Source: a virus
DNA: 25,378 nucleotides
Virus record (IMG/VR): IMGVR_UViG_3300031788_000341
Span: 1 to 25,378 of that record
Reading direction: 5' to 3' (one strand)
The notes beneath the pieces were generated by a model. It was not told where the DNA came from and searched no databases. It saw nothing but the letters and a program-made list of their open reading frames with translations. The translations under genes were made by a program, and so were the position numbers. Every line of letters begins with the position of its first letter. Position 1 is the first letter of the stretch. Of the stretch, positions 1-7,905 are shown piece after piece.

Positions 1-1401
1 CCCACCGACAAAAACAGGTGTTGTTGTTGTGTAATCTTGGACATTCCCAAAGGTATTCGCTCCCGCCAGCGATGCGGCTCCGAGATTAGCTAGGGCGCAT
101 GGGGCTGTTGTGCAGCCTGTTCCGCCGTTTGCTACAAGAACTGTGCCAGTTACATTAGCTGCTGTGCCTGTAGTATTCTGATTCAAAATTGGTACATCTG
201 CTGCTACAATAGCACGAAACGTAGGAATACCGCTTGAACCATTTGGAGAAGCAAGAAAAAGATTCTGAAGTTGACTATTCAAAGAAGCTGTCAAAGCGCC
301 TGTTGTTGCCACAGGACTGTTTGTGACAGTGAAGATCGACGGCATAACAAGCCCAACGGTTGTAACTGTGCCAGGATTAACATCAGTGAACGTACAAGTT
401 GTACCAACACAACTTACCACAGGACCGTTAAACGTATAAGCTCCGGTACCGCCGTTAATTGAAGAAATACCTACATTCTGCGGCACCCAACTTCTAACAC
501 CGAGAGTAGTAGAAGAAAGCACGTAACCTGTAGATGCAGGGTTTCCAAGCGCCGCCTCGAAATCTGTGTATGGATGTGTAGAGGCTGTTCCAAGTCCAGA
601 GACTTGAGTATTAGAGATTGTAAGACTTGGAAGCGTAGTCACAGAATTGGTAATATAGCCAGCAGGATTTGTAGCATTGTATGGCGTAAAACCAAGGGCG
701 ACTTGTTTGTTGTTAAACGTGTTCCAGTCAGTTGAACTGATACATCCGGTAGTTGAAGTGCCTGCGGTCGTACAAGTGATGTTAGGTGTTGTGCCACCGC
801 TAGAAACGATAGGTGCCGAGGCAGTAACAGCAATCACAGCGCCTCCAACTGTACCTATACAGTTCCAGCTTAAGCTGTTATAATACTTCTGACACGAAGC
901 ACTCGTATTCCAATATGTCCCACCCACAGGCTGCTGATTGATTGTCTCTATATCAGCATATCCATAAGCTCCAGCTACAGCTAAAAACCTTGGCGCTGGA
1001 ATAATCGCAGGTATCATAGAAGTAAGACTCTGAGTGCTACCGACAGCCGCTATAGTAAAAACACCACATTTCGTAGAAGCATTAGGACAGATTGTATACT
1101 GCCATGTGCTTCCACTAGGTGTGATAGCGGCATTTTGATACACACTAAACGAAAACGTTCCAGCGCCACCAAGAGAGATCGGTCCTTGAGTCGTTACAGC
1201 TTGCGAAAGAGGAACTCCGTTAATGTTGTAGATGCTGATGTTCTGCTGCGAAGGATTAGGTACAAACTGTGCTGAGATCGTGCCGTTCGTCCACGTTGTA
1301 CCATCGCTATCAATTACAGTTCCTGAGACTGTGGTAGTTTGAGCAAAAGAAACGCTGCCCATACAGAGCAGCGTTCCTAGCAAAGCAAGTAGTTTTTTCA
1401 T
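1..1401 (-). CDS. Tail-fibre-like protein with Sec signal peptide, 3' end outside window
   Basis: The frame is open from an ATG at 1401 to the left edge: 467 codons with no stop on codon-by-codon reading. A strong Shine-Dalgarno (GGAGGG) sits just upstream, within the 9-base gap after the ATP-grasp gene. Residues 1-21 (MKKLLALLGTLLCMGSVSFA, then Q) form a textbook Sec signal peptide with a basic start, a hydrophobic core and an SFA/Q cleavage site. The mature part is rich in Thr, Gly, Ser and Val, with few charges. It begins with a beta-type segment (SGTVIDSDGTTWTNG) and ends in the window with NGGTGCTTAPCALANLGA, a variant of the GGTGATTAxxARxNLG motif common in phage tail fibres. Cysteines come in five close pairs (spacings 6, 10, 9, 4 and 4). 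Position after the ejection proteins fits a receptor-binding fibre. The signal peptide is odd for a virion protein; it may instead be a phage-encoded secreted protein. Confidence 0.8.
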   Translation of the reverse strand, partial: MKKLLALLGTLLCMGSVSFAQTTTVSGTVIDSDGTTWTNGTISAQFVPNPSQQNISIYNINGVPLSQAVTTQGPISLGGAGTFSFSVYQNAAITPSGSTWQYTICPNASTKCGVFTIAAVGSTQSLTSMIPAIIPAPRFLAVAGAYGYADIETINQQPVGGTYWNTSASCQKYYNSLSWNCIGTVGGAVIAVTASAPIVSSGGTTPNITCTTAGTSTTGCISSTDWNTFNNKQVALGFTPYNATNPAGYITNSVTTLPSLTISNTQVSGLGTASTHPYTDFEAALGNPASTGYVLSSTTLGVRSWVPQNVGISSINGGTGAYTFNGPVVSCVGTTCTFTDVNPGTVTTVGLVMPSIFTVTNSPVATTGALTASLNSQLQNLFLASPNGSSGIPTFRAIVAADVPILNQNTTGTAANVTGTVLVANGGTGCTTAPCALANLGAASLAGANTFGNVQDYTTTTPVFVGG

Positions 1402-1410
1402 ACGGCCCTC

Positions 1411-2718
1411 CTAGAGCCAGCAGTTAGTCTCAAGAAACTGATACCGCTTGAGAGTGCTTTTGTTGATGTCAGTACGAAGTTGCATGTTTGGAATCTGAAT
1501 TTTATCAATAGCTCTGTCACAACGTCCAGCGGCTTCTTGAATAGACGAACCTACGCCAATAGGGGCGCAAACAAAACCATAATTACCACTGGTGATAAGG
1601 GTTTTCTTGTTCTTAGAAAGCATCACATCATACATGTAAGTGTTACAAAGCTGTTCAAGGTTCTCAGGATCAAGCCCTTCTATTGGAATGTCTTTAGTTT
1701 TTGGCAGACGTATCTCGGTAGGATACGGCGGCACAGACAATAACACCGACACTCCAAACGGCGCCTCCCATTTAATCTCAGGTGTCTGCATAGAGGCTAT
1801 TTTCTGAAGCATATCAGCATAGCCATGACCATACATCGAAGCTATCGTGGGATCGGCAAGATAACCAAAACGTGGCGTCCATTCTAATCCATAGGCTTGA
1901 TCTTCTGTCAGGATAGTGTTAAGATCGATCATGCCGGTAAAGCTCACACTCCGAAGGATCGGAATAATCTTCTTCAGCCCGTCACAATAAAGCTTAGAAT
2001 CTTCAGAAATCGCAAACACAAGATTTCCGCTGCATCCTGTGTTTGGGCCTTTGTTATCGTTCATGAACTTTTTCTCTTCAAGCGTGCAGGTAAGCATGTA
2101 GAAATTTTCACCGTTAAAAAATCCTGCTACAGAAGCCTCAGTGCCTTTTACAAATTCTTGCAGCAAGAACGGCATGTTTTTAGATTGCTTGTACAACAAG
2201 TCAATTACCTTGAGCATATCAGAAGCGTCTTTAGCTACGTAGGTTAATGACTTGTCTTCGCTTCCACCTGGGCCTTCGTAAGGCTTGTAAACGTATCGTT
2301 TACCTTCTTTCTTGATAAACGCCTTTGCCGCTCCTGTCTCGGTAAATTCCTGATATGGCGGCATCTTAATACCGACTTGCTCCATCGCCTCAATGCCTGC
2401 TTTTCTATCATCCTCGAACGTATGTTCAAACGTTCCATCTCCAATAGTAGGCGCATCCTGTCTTGACGCATCTGCTTGCCTAGCTCTGCCGGTAAGATCA
2501 AACAACGACAAATCATAACCTTTATACGACGGATACCCATATCCAGCCACCGTTCTGCGATGATCTAGCGATAGCTTCTTGGGGGACGGAATAAGTCCCC
2601 CAAGAACATCCTCATAGTCTGATTTGGACAAGTAGTAATCTACGTCATGGCCTTCTGCTAAGAGACGTAGCACAAACCACGCTCCCATGCCGTTATACGA
2701 GGACATTGCTATCTTCAT
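1411..2718 (-). CDS. PurD/GARS-like ATP-grasp ligase
   Basis: This 435-residue protein resembles phosphoribosylamine-glycine ligase, which joins glycine to phosphoribosylamine in purine synthesis. Visible ATP-grasp parts are YKPYEGPGGSEDKS (144-157), QEFVKGTEASVAGFF (187-201), NKGPNTGCSGN (222-232, the counterpart of the PurD DxGPNTGGMG loop) and EWTPRFG (279-285, like PurD EFNxRFGDPE). The C-terminal part (TSGNYGF at 376-382, then IQEAAGRCDRAIDKI and MQLRTDI) follows the GARS-C pattern. The N-terminal part (SSYNGMGAWFV) lacks the usual GxGxREH motif, so the substrate may differ from PurD's. I chose ATG 2718 over an in-frame TTG at 2730, because GGAGG lies 5 bases upstream of 2718 and the TTG falls inside it. 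The gene starts one base after the stop of the preceding gene. The fold is fairly sure; the reaction is not. Confidence 0.8.
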   Translation of the reverse strand: MKIAMSSYNGMGAWFVLRLLAEGHDVDYYLSKSDYEDVLGGLIPSPKKLSLDHRRTVAGYGYPSYKGYDLSLFDLTGRARQADASRQDAPTIGDGTFEHTFEDDRKAGIEAMEQVGIKMPPYQEFTETGAAKAFIKKEGKRYVYKPYEGPGGSEDKSLTYVAKDASDMLKVIDLLYKQSKNMPFLLQEFVKGTEASVAGFFNGENFYMLTCTLEEKKFMNDNKGPNTGCSGNLVFAISEDSKLYCDGLKKIIPILRSVSFTGMIDLNTILTEDQAYGLEWTPRFGYLADPTIASMYGHGYADMLQKIASMQTPEIKWEAPFGVSVLLSVPPYPTEIRLPKTKDIPIEGLDPENLEQLCNTYMYDVMLSKNKKTLITSGNYGFVCAPIGVGSSIQEAAGRCDRAIDKIQIPNMQLRTDINKSTLKRYQFLETNCWL

Positions 2719-2719
2719 G

Positions 2720-3088
2720 CTAGCCTCCAAAAGCTACTTTGTAATACATTTTCTTCCAGAAAAATACCCACTTAACATGGATTAATTCACGGATCAGATA
2801 GACCAGAGAAGGTTTAGGAAGTTTTACTCTTTTATACTGACCTCTCCAAAAACCAAAATCAGCATACTCTACGGAAATATTCTCTCCATCGAGAGGAATT
2901 TTGATGTAGAGTTTCCTATCTCCTACTCTGACAATAAGAACGTGTTTTGGAAAAACAGAACCCCATCCTCGGATAATAGATATACCCTGTGGAATAGGAT
3001 CACATTCTTGTCGCTCTTTGATTTCTTGGAAAGCATCTAGGGGAATTTCCTGATCCCCTAGATCAAAGTTAGTACGTGTAATAGGCAT
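2720..3088 (-). CDS. Hypothetical protein, 122 residues
   Basis: I do not recognise a family. The start chosen (MPITRTNF) is the second in-frame ATG: AAAAGGAG stands 7 bases upstream of it, while the first ATG at 3106 has no such site and would precede the Shine-Dalgarno. The protein is mixed alpha/beta in appearance, with a central beta-like stretch (HVLIVRVGDRKLYIKIPLDG, about residues 49-68). The C-terminus is basic and aromatic, including FGFWRGQYKRVKLPKP and HVKWVFFWKKMYYK. No signal peptide or clear membrane segment is seen, although the C-terminal 30 residues could associate with a membrane or nucleic acid. It lies between a His-rich mini-gene and the ATP-grasp gene and is probably co-translated with the latter. 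Confidence 0.7.
   Translation of the reverse strand: MPITRTNFDLGDQEIPLDAFQEIKERQECDPIPQGISIIRGWGSVFPKHVLIVRVGDRKLYIKIPLDGENISVEYADFGFWRGQYKRVKLPKPSLVYLIRELIHVKWVFFWKKMYYKVAFGG
2724..2728 (-). promoter_or_regulatory. Ribosome binding site that fixes the ATP-grasp start
   Basis: On the minus strand GGAGG stands 5 bases before the ATG at 2718. It overlaps the stop codon region of the upstream gene (stop at 2720-2722), so translation of the two is probably coupled. It argues against the longer TTG start. Confidence 0.75.
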
Positions 3089-3120
3089 TTTCCTACTCCT
3101 TTTCATTGCATCGGTTATTG

Positions 3121-3294
3121 TTACTGGTGACAGTTCTCTGGCATATCGTGTTGATCAGTGTGGCCGGTCTTTTTCTTGTGAACACTGTCACCACTGTTGG
3201 CGCCGTGATGCTGTGCGTGGTTTCCTGCTTGCTGTACACGCTCCTGCATTGCTTTTGCTTCTTTGAGTGAAAGTCCTGCGGATTGTCCTGACAT
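3121..3294 (-). CDS. Histidine-rich small protein, 57 residues
   Basis: The reading frame starts at ATG 3294, preceded by AAGGAGG 4 bases upstream, which is nearly the ideal Shine-Dalgarno, and ends at TAA 3121-3123. It fills most of the gap between the 614-residue protein and the 122-residue protein. The product is hydrophilic. The N-terminal half looks helical (LSLKEAKAMQERVQQAG) and the rest is rich in His, Lys, Asp and Gly (AQHHGANSGDSVHKKKTGH). Seven of 57 residues are histidine and there is one cysteine, so metal binding is possible. I recognise no family. The ribosome site and the fit between neighbours are the main evidence that it is a gene. Confidence 0.72.
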   Translation of the reverse strand: MSGQSAGLSLKEAKAMQERVQQAGNHAQHHGANSGDSVHKKKTGHTDQHDMPENCHQ

Positions 3295-3298
3295 GTTA

Positions 3299-3305
3299 CC
3301 TCCTT
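3299..3305 (-). promoter_or_regulatory. Strong ribosome binding site for the 57-residue gene
   Basis: AAGGAGG on the minus strand, 4 bases before ATG 3294, just after the stop (3308-3310) of the upstream gene. It is one of the strongest sites in the window and supports the mini-gene as real. Confidence 0.75.
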
Positions 3306-3307
3306 GT

Positions 3308-5152
3308 TTAGTCGTTGATTGTTTTAGCAGGGTATACCTGATTAGCTATGATGTTCCCTGCTCCTGGAATAGCCTGTTGTAGAAGATCCTTGGCAAGCGG
3401 CTTGATATTATGCTTGCCTGTCTTGGTAGACTTCGTTGTGAAATTAATCGCATCTTGACCAGTACGAACCGCATCACCTGCGATCGGCCCCATGAGAGCA
3501 AGTGCGAGTCTGTCACCATGAGATGCGGTGATAAAACCATGCATGATACCCCATGAGCCAAAGTATGAGAGCATGTCAAGATACTCGGCGACGTACTGAG
3601 CTACGCTCTGAGGATGAGTTAGATGTTTGTAGTCACTTTGCATACCTTGTAATGCCCTGTCTGGAGAAGCTGTGCGAGCAAAAGTCTCGGCGGCTTTAAG
3701 CATCGGTGCCATCATTGGAAACATCAAGCCGACTGTGCCAGCAAGGCGCGCGATACCGATATAGTCTCCTGCTTCAAACTTCTTCTGTAACTCACGACGC
3801 ATGAAGCGTTGTTGGCTTGAGACATAGCCATGAAACATTGTTAACATACGTGTCCAAGGATTACGAGTCGCATTTAGAGAGCGATCAAACGGACGCGAGA
3901 TGAAAATGCGATCATTTGTAAAGTAGTACATTCCTTTGATCTTTTCTTCTCGTGTAAGCTCACCTTTGCGTTTAATGATTTCTTCAGGATCAAGACCAAG
4001 CTCTTTAAGCTCAAGGATAGCGCTCTTGTCACCTTCTACAGCTTTGGATGCCCAGTAGTTAGTAGCGTGATACCCCATTAGCGCCGAGGCTTTAAGCTGT
4101 GCCTTACGGATAAAGTTGAATCCTGGGTTATGAAAAATTTGCCCATACAAGCGTCCTGCTTCTGGCATTTCGATCTTAGTAGCAATACGGCCAGTCTCAT
4201 TCAACATGTCCTCTGAAAGCATGTGAAAATTCTGTGAAGCAAACACAGCAGAAGCATCCATAAGTTCTTTGATCTCGCCGTTACCCATACCACCCATAGC
4301 TTTAGAGATGCTTTCTAGCGGCGTAGACAGAAGCGGATTCATAAACGTGCTTATGTGATTCACTGCAATCATAGGAGCAAGATACCACCGAGCACGTTGG
4401 GAAGCAAAACGCTCAATAACATTAGTACGTTCATGGACGTTAGAAGTATCAAACTTCTTCAAGTCCACGTGTAACGGCTCCATGTCGTTTGCTGTTCTAT
4501 ATTTATTCTCAAGCTGCAAAGCTTTCTTCATGTCAATCTTGACTTTAGATTGATCCACACCAGATAACGAAGCTCCTAGTTCGTTAACTTCCAGAGTCCT
4601 TGTGGCATCGTGAAACTGGTTCGAGGCAATATTAAGCAATGCATTCGCATGAGCCTCGGCAACAGGATCACCGCTCTCGTACAGAGGCATTATATCACCA
4701 ATCAGCAGAGCATTGTTCTTACCAATGTTCTGATCATGTGAAAGCAGCCGAGCCTGTGCTATGATCTTACTCGAATACTCCGGCAACGTCATGTCAGCAT
4801 TCTTAGGATCAAGACCGATAATCTGTGCAGTATGAGAGGCGGTAGGATGATTTTGGTTCTTCAGATCAGAATGAATCTTTCCAAGCGTAGACTGAAGTTG
4901 TGTAGAATCGTTCTTGATAACTTCATGCACGGCGTTAGCAGGCTTGTAAAGCTCATTCAAGATCTGCTGGCGTTTAAAGTCATAGTCTTTGAGTCTCGCT
5001 CCAGCTTTCATAGCCTCAGGAGAAAGCTTAAACTCTTCCTCTTGAGCAATAAAAGTCTCTCCAGCCATTTTCTTAACGCCAGAGCTACCGAGTTTATCCA
5101 TTGCCCCACGAGAGAGATTACTGATCGCGTCTACTGCTCCACCGATAGCCAT
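3308..5152 (-). CDS. Putative internal virion / DNA-ejection protein, 614 residues
   Basis: The start ATG overlaps the stop of the 917-residue gene by one base (TAATG), so the two are probably co-translated. The sequence is largely helical and Ala/Lys/Met-rich. Hydrophobic stretches lie near residues 254-275 (YLAPMIAVNHISTFMNPLL), 462-485 (GIARLAGTVGLMFPMMAPML) and 527-560 (FGSWGIMHGF and LALALMGPIAGDA). Long soluble helices with late hydrophobic segments, encoded after the tail nozzle and adaptor genes, match the position and style of podovirus internal virion proteins. In T7 these form the channel that carries DNA through the cell envelope. No lysozyme, transglycosylase or protease motif is evident. 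The assignment rests on position and composition, not on a recognised motif. Confidence 0.6.
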   Translation of the reverse strand: MAIGGAVDAISNLSRGAMDKLGSSGVKKMAGETFIAQEEEFKLSPEAMKAGARLKDYDFKRQQILNELYKPANAVHEVIKNDSTQLQSTLGKIHSDLKNQNHPTASHTAQIIGLDPKNADMTLPEYSSKIIAQARLLSHDQNIGKNNALLIGDIMPLYESGDPVAEAHANALLNIASNQFHDATRTLEVNELGASLSGVDQSKVKIDMKKALQLENKYRTANDMEPLHVDLKKFDTSNVHERTNVIERFASQRARWYLAPMIAVNHISTFMNPLLSTPLESISKAMGGMGNGEIKELMDASAVFASQNFHMLSEDMLNETGRIATKIEMPEAGRLYGQIFHNPGFNFIRKAQLKASALMGYHATNYWASKAVEGDKSAILELKELGLDPEEIIKRKGELTREEKIKGMYYFTNDRIFISRPFDRSLNATRNPWTRMLTMFHGYVSSQQRFMRRELQKKFEAGDYIGIARLAGTVGLMFPMMAPMLKAAETFARTASPDRALQGMQSDYKHLTHPQSVAQYVAEYLDMLSYFGSWGIMHGFITASHGDRLALALMGPIAGDAVRTGQDAINFTTKSTKTGKHNIKPLAKDLLQQAIPGAGNIIANQVYPAKTIND

Positions 5153-7905
5153 TACTGAACCTCCGCACTAGCCATTACTTTACGTACTCTAGCCATTAAC
5201 TTGGCTACTTTGTGAGCATCGCCGCTGAGATAAGCATCCATCTCTTGATCGTGAAGAAGCTTTAACGAACTTTCGTAGCGTGTGCGCGCTTCAATAGCAG
5301 CCTTTGACTTGCCAGGATAGAACTCTTTGCCTTTAGCAATGTCGAGTTTGTGCGCGCTCTCAATCAACCTAGAATCACGTTGCCACTTAGAAAGCGAGTT
5401 TTCTCCGTGTATTCCAGGTTGAGAGGAGCTAAACACATTCCGTTTACCGTACTGTTTATACCACTTCGAGCGTGTGAAAATATCTACATGGTTTTGAATC
5501 GCTTGACCAAACTCATCAATCTTCGCTGTAGTAGGACGTGAGCCAAGGAGCTTACTCATCTTAGGACTGTTCATCAAGACTTCTTCAAGCTTGTTTGCTA
5601 CAGCTTTAGGAAGTTTGCTTCTGTATGAGTGCATGTAGGCTAAGAAGTTTGTATAGTCTCCGCCTTGAGTGTTAGCTTTCTCGAAGGTTAAGCCGTAGTC
5701 TTTGAGAGGATTGAAGTAAGTTCTCAAATCATCAGCTAGTGCATGTGCAACGCTAACGTCATCATCGTTCTTGCCAGCTATATCGGCGACGTACTCTTGC
5801 CAAAACTTAGCAGAGCTCTTGCCACCTTTAGCTCTTGCTGCTGCATCTGCGGCGACGTTCCAATTAAACGAGATGCCCATTTGATAGCCAGTAACACGTC
5901 CAGTCTTGTCGTAGTCATAACGAGACTCCACACGTCGTGAAGCAGTCTCGATAGGCTGATTCTTTGCAACGTTCTCTGGACCTGTGACAAGCTTATCCTC
6001 AGCAGCTTTTCTGACAGCTTCGGTACGACGTTTAAGCATCGTAGCTTCTGCTACTTTTTTTGCTTTCTCAGCGCCACCAGGATGCTCTTTGAAAGCTTCT
6101 TGCTGCTTCGCAAGCTCCTGTTCCCACTCCTGTTTTCCAGCAGGAGTCTTCATATAATCTTCAAGCAACTCCTGTCCTTTCATCTGCTGTACTTCAGGAA
6201 CATGAAGATCCATCTCTATGGCGGCTTGGTTAGCTTGGGTGTGCAGAAACTCTATCAAACCTTTAAATTCTCTTGACTGTGGATCAAGATCTTTCAGCAT
6301 CAATCCACGTTCTTTGAGATAGTTATGAATCATCGTCACAGCAGAAAATACAGGTTTATAGTGCGCAGGATCGTTCTTGATCTGAGCCTTGGCCCATGCA
6401 ATATGCTCTGCTTCAGTAATAGGCGCACGCTCTGTCATAACAACTCGTGCAAGAGCTTCTTCGTAGATAGAGTGTTGAAGTGACATTCCTCCAGCAGCGA
6501 TATTCGATGCCATTTCACGGCGGTGAGCTTCTAAGTACTCGTCAGGAGTAGCAGAACGCTTTCCTTGCATCCCAAGTTCAGCCTCACGCTCCGCCGCTGA
6601 CATAGAAGCTTTCTCAGCTCCTTCAGGAAGCATATCAACTAACTTAGACACGCCTTTACCTGCAAACGAGAACAGTGTTCCCGCAGCAGCAAACTGTAAC
6701 ACCGTCTTCCAAGCATCTTTTTCATCCTTCGCATCAACAGTAAGATCATTAAAGATAAGACCTTCAGTTCCATAGGTTAACATCTTAGCAGCAGTTTGGC
6801 CTAGTTTCGTAGCACCAAGAGTCTCAGTAAGATTCTTGATAATTGGAACACCTTCTCCAGCCTTACCGACTAAGCCTATGCCAAGCTCTGAGGCTTTGCC
6901 GATAGCGCCAAAGAGAGGAAGTAGCATAGCATTCTCTACCACAAACGAGGATGCTTTCTCAGTAAACGTTCTCGCGGGAGTTACATCACGCCAGAAGCTT
7001 TGCTGAGAGGATATATCGTGCATCCACTTAGAACCACCAGTGGGATTACGTTCGCCGGTTTCTTCGATAGTTTCGGATACTCCTGTGAGTAGGCCGTCTT
7101 CTTTCACACGATTGTGCATGTTTACAAACAGGTTGTAGAAACCTGTCAAGCCTGTCAGATCACCACTCTTGATTGAGTCCTCAAAGGCTACAATAGGAAG
7201 CCCAGCAACGTTTGTGATACTGCGTACAGCATTCATTGTAGAAGCAATGGCGCTATCTTCACCATGCAAAGCGCCTTTGAAAAAGCCTCCGCTGTACGCC
7301 TGCGAAGGATCATAAGATAAACCAGTCTTCCAAGCATTACGAAGCCATATGTCCTTAGACAGAGGAGGAGCACCCATCTTCTGATACAGCGGCGCCAGCG
7401 TTTCATCGTAGTATTTTGATGCTATCTGCGTTTTTGTAGCGTCGTCTTTGCCAGAGAATACCGGCGCTTCCTGTGCCCAACGACTCATACTGTTTGCTAG
7501 ACCGTCATATGGATCGTCAAACAGAAACGGATTCAAGCTGGTGTCTTTCACAGCTTGAATCTTCTCGCTATCGTGTAACGAGTTCAACGAATGATACTTC
7601 TGCCTAATCTCCGAGACCTGAGACTGGCGGATAAAATTACCCATCTCTTCTTGCAACGCGCCACGAAGATTAACGCTTGTGCTAGTCTGATTTTGACTTG
7701 TCCGGGTCGAAGAATCTTTCGAGCTTCCTGGCATCTTTATTAACGGAGTCAACGGTTTGCTCGACGTTATGGCTGAGGATACCTTCTCCGTAGTGCGCTT
7801 TAATAAGGAGTCTGTCTGTTGTTGAAACGCCAGACTTCCAGGGAGCGCCTGTTCTGGGGTCGAGGTCGGTACTTGGGGTTGTGCTTGTGCTAGCTGCTCC
7901 GCCAC
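5152..7905 (-). CDS. Putative large internal virion / ejection protein, 917 residues
   Basis: Translation appears to begin at a GTG (7903-7905) with AAGGAG 6 bases upstream. This puts the first 74 codons inside the end of the 522-residue gene, in a different frame. That overlapped segment is low in complexity (Gln, Ser, Thr, Pro, Ala-rich: AEQLAQAQPQVPTSTPEQA), and ordinary-looking protein begins around residue 80. Two hydrophobic regions lie near 320-360 (SSFVVENAMLLPLFGAIGKA, then GIGLVGKAG) and 398-424 (LQFAAAGTLFSFAGKG). A charged helical region follows (about 500-660), with many Lys/Glu/Ala. Size and place parallel the large ejection proteins of T7-like phages (gp15/gp16). I see no peptidoglycan-cleaving motif. 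A shorter form from ATG 7644 is possible but has a weaker ribosome site. Confidence 0.62.
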   Translation of the reverse strand: MAEQLAQAQPQVPTSTPEQALPGSLAFQQQTDSLLKRTTEKVSSAITSSKPLTPLIKMPGSSKDSSTRTSQNQTSTSVNLRGALQEEMGNFIRQSQVSEIRQKYHSLNSLHDSEKIQAVKDTSLNPFLFDDPYDGLANSMSRWAQEAPVFSGKDDATKTQIASKYYDETLAPLYQKMGAPPLSKDIWLRNAWKTGLSYDPSQAYSGGFFKGALHGEDSAIASTMNAVRSITNVAGLPIVAFEDSIKSGDLTGLTGFYNLFVNMHNRVKEDGLLTGVSETIEETGERNPTGGSKWMHDISSQQSFWRDVTPARTFTEKASSFVVENAMLLPLFGAIGKASELGIGLVGKAGEGVPIIKNLTETLGATKLGQTAAKMLTYGTEGLIFNDLTVDAKDEKDAWKTVLQFAAAGTLFSFAGKGVSKLVDMLPEGAEKASMSAAEREAELGMQGKRSATPDEYLEAHRREMASNIAAGGMSLQHSIYEEALARVVMTERAPITEAEHIAWAKAQIKNDPAHYKPVFSAVTMIHNYLKERGLMLKDLDPQSREFKGLIEFLHTQANQAAIEMDLHVPEVQQMKGQELLEDYMKTPAGKQEWEQELAKQQEAFKEHPGGAEKAKKVAEATMLKRRTEAVRKAAEDKLVTGPENVAKNQPIETASRRVESRYDYDKTGRVTGYQMGISFNWNVAADAAARAKGGKSSAKFWQEYVADIAGKNDDDVSVAHALADDLRTYFNPLKDYGLTFEKANTQGGDYTNFLAYMHSYRSKLPKAVANKLEEVLMNSPKMSKLLGSRPTTAKIDEFGQAIQNHVDIFTRSKWYKQYGKRNVFSSSQPGIHGENSLSKWQRDSRLIESAHKLDIAKGKEFYPGKSKAAIEARTRYESSLKLLHDQEMDAYLSGDAHKVAKLMARVRKVMASAEVQ

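Noticed and set aside
1-1401. Possible target of a diversity-generating retroelement, because it is a fibre-like gene
   Set aside because: No reverse transcriptase or template repeat is in the window and the 3' end, where a variable region would lie, is missing.
2244-2540. Minus-strand frame of 98 codons inside the ATP-grasp gene
   Set aside because: Out-of-frame shadow; the ATP-grasp frame has clear domain motifs on both sides, so this Arg/Leu-rich frame is chance.
1411-2718. Naming the gene purD outright
   Set aside because: The N-terminal signature is absent and no other purine genes are present, so the canonical reaction is not supported.
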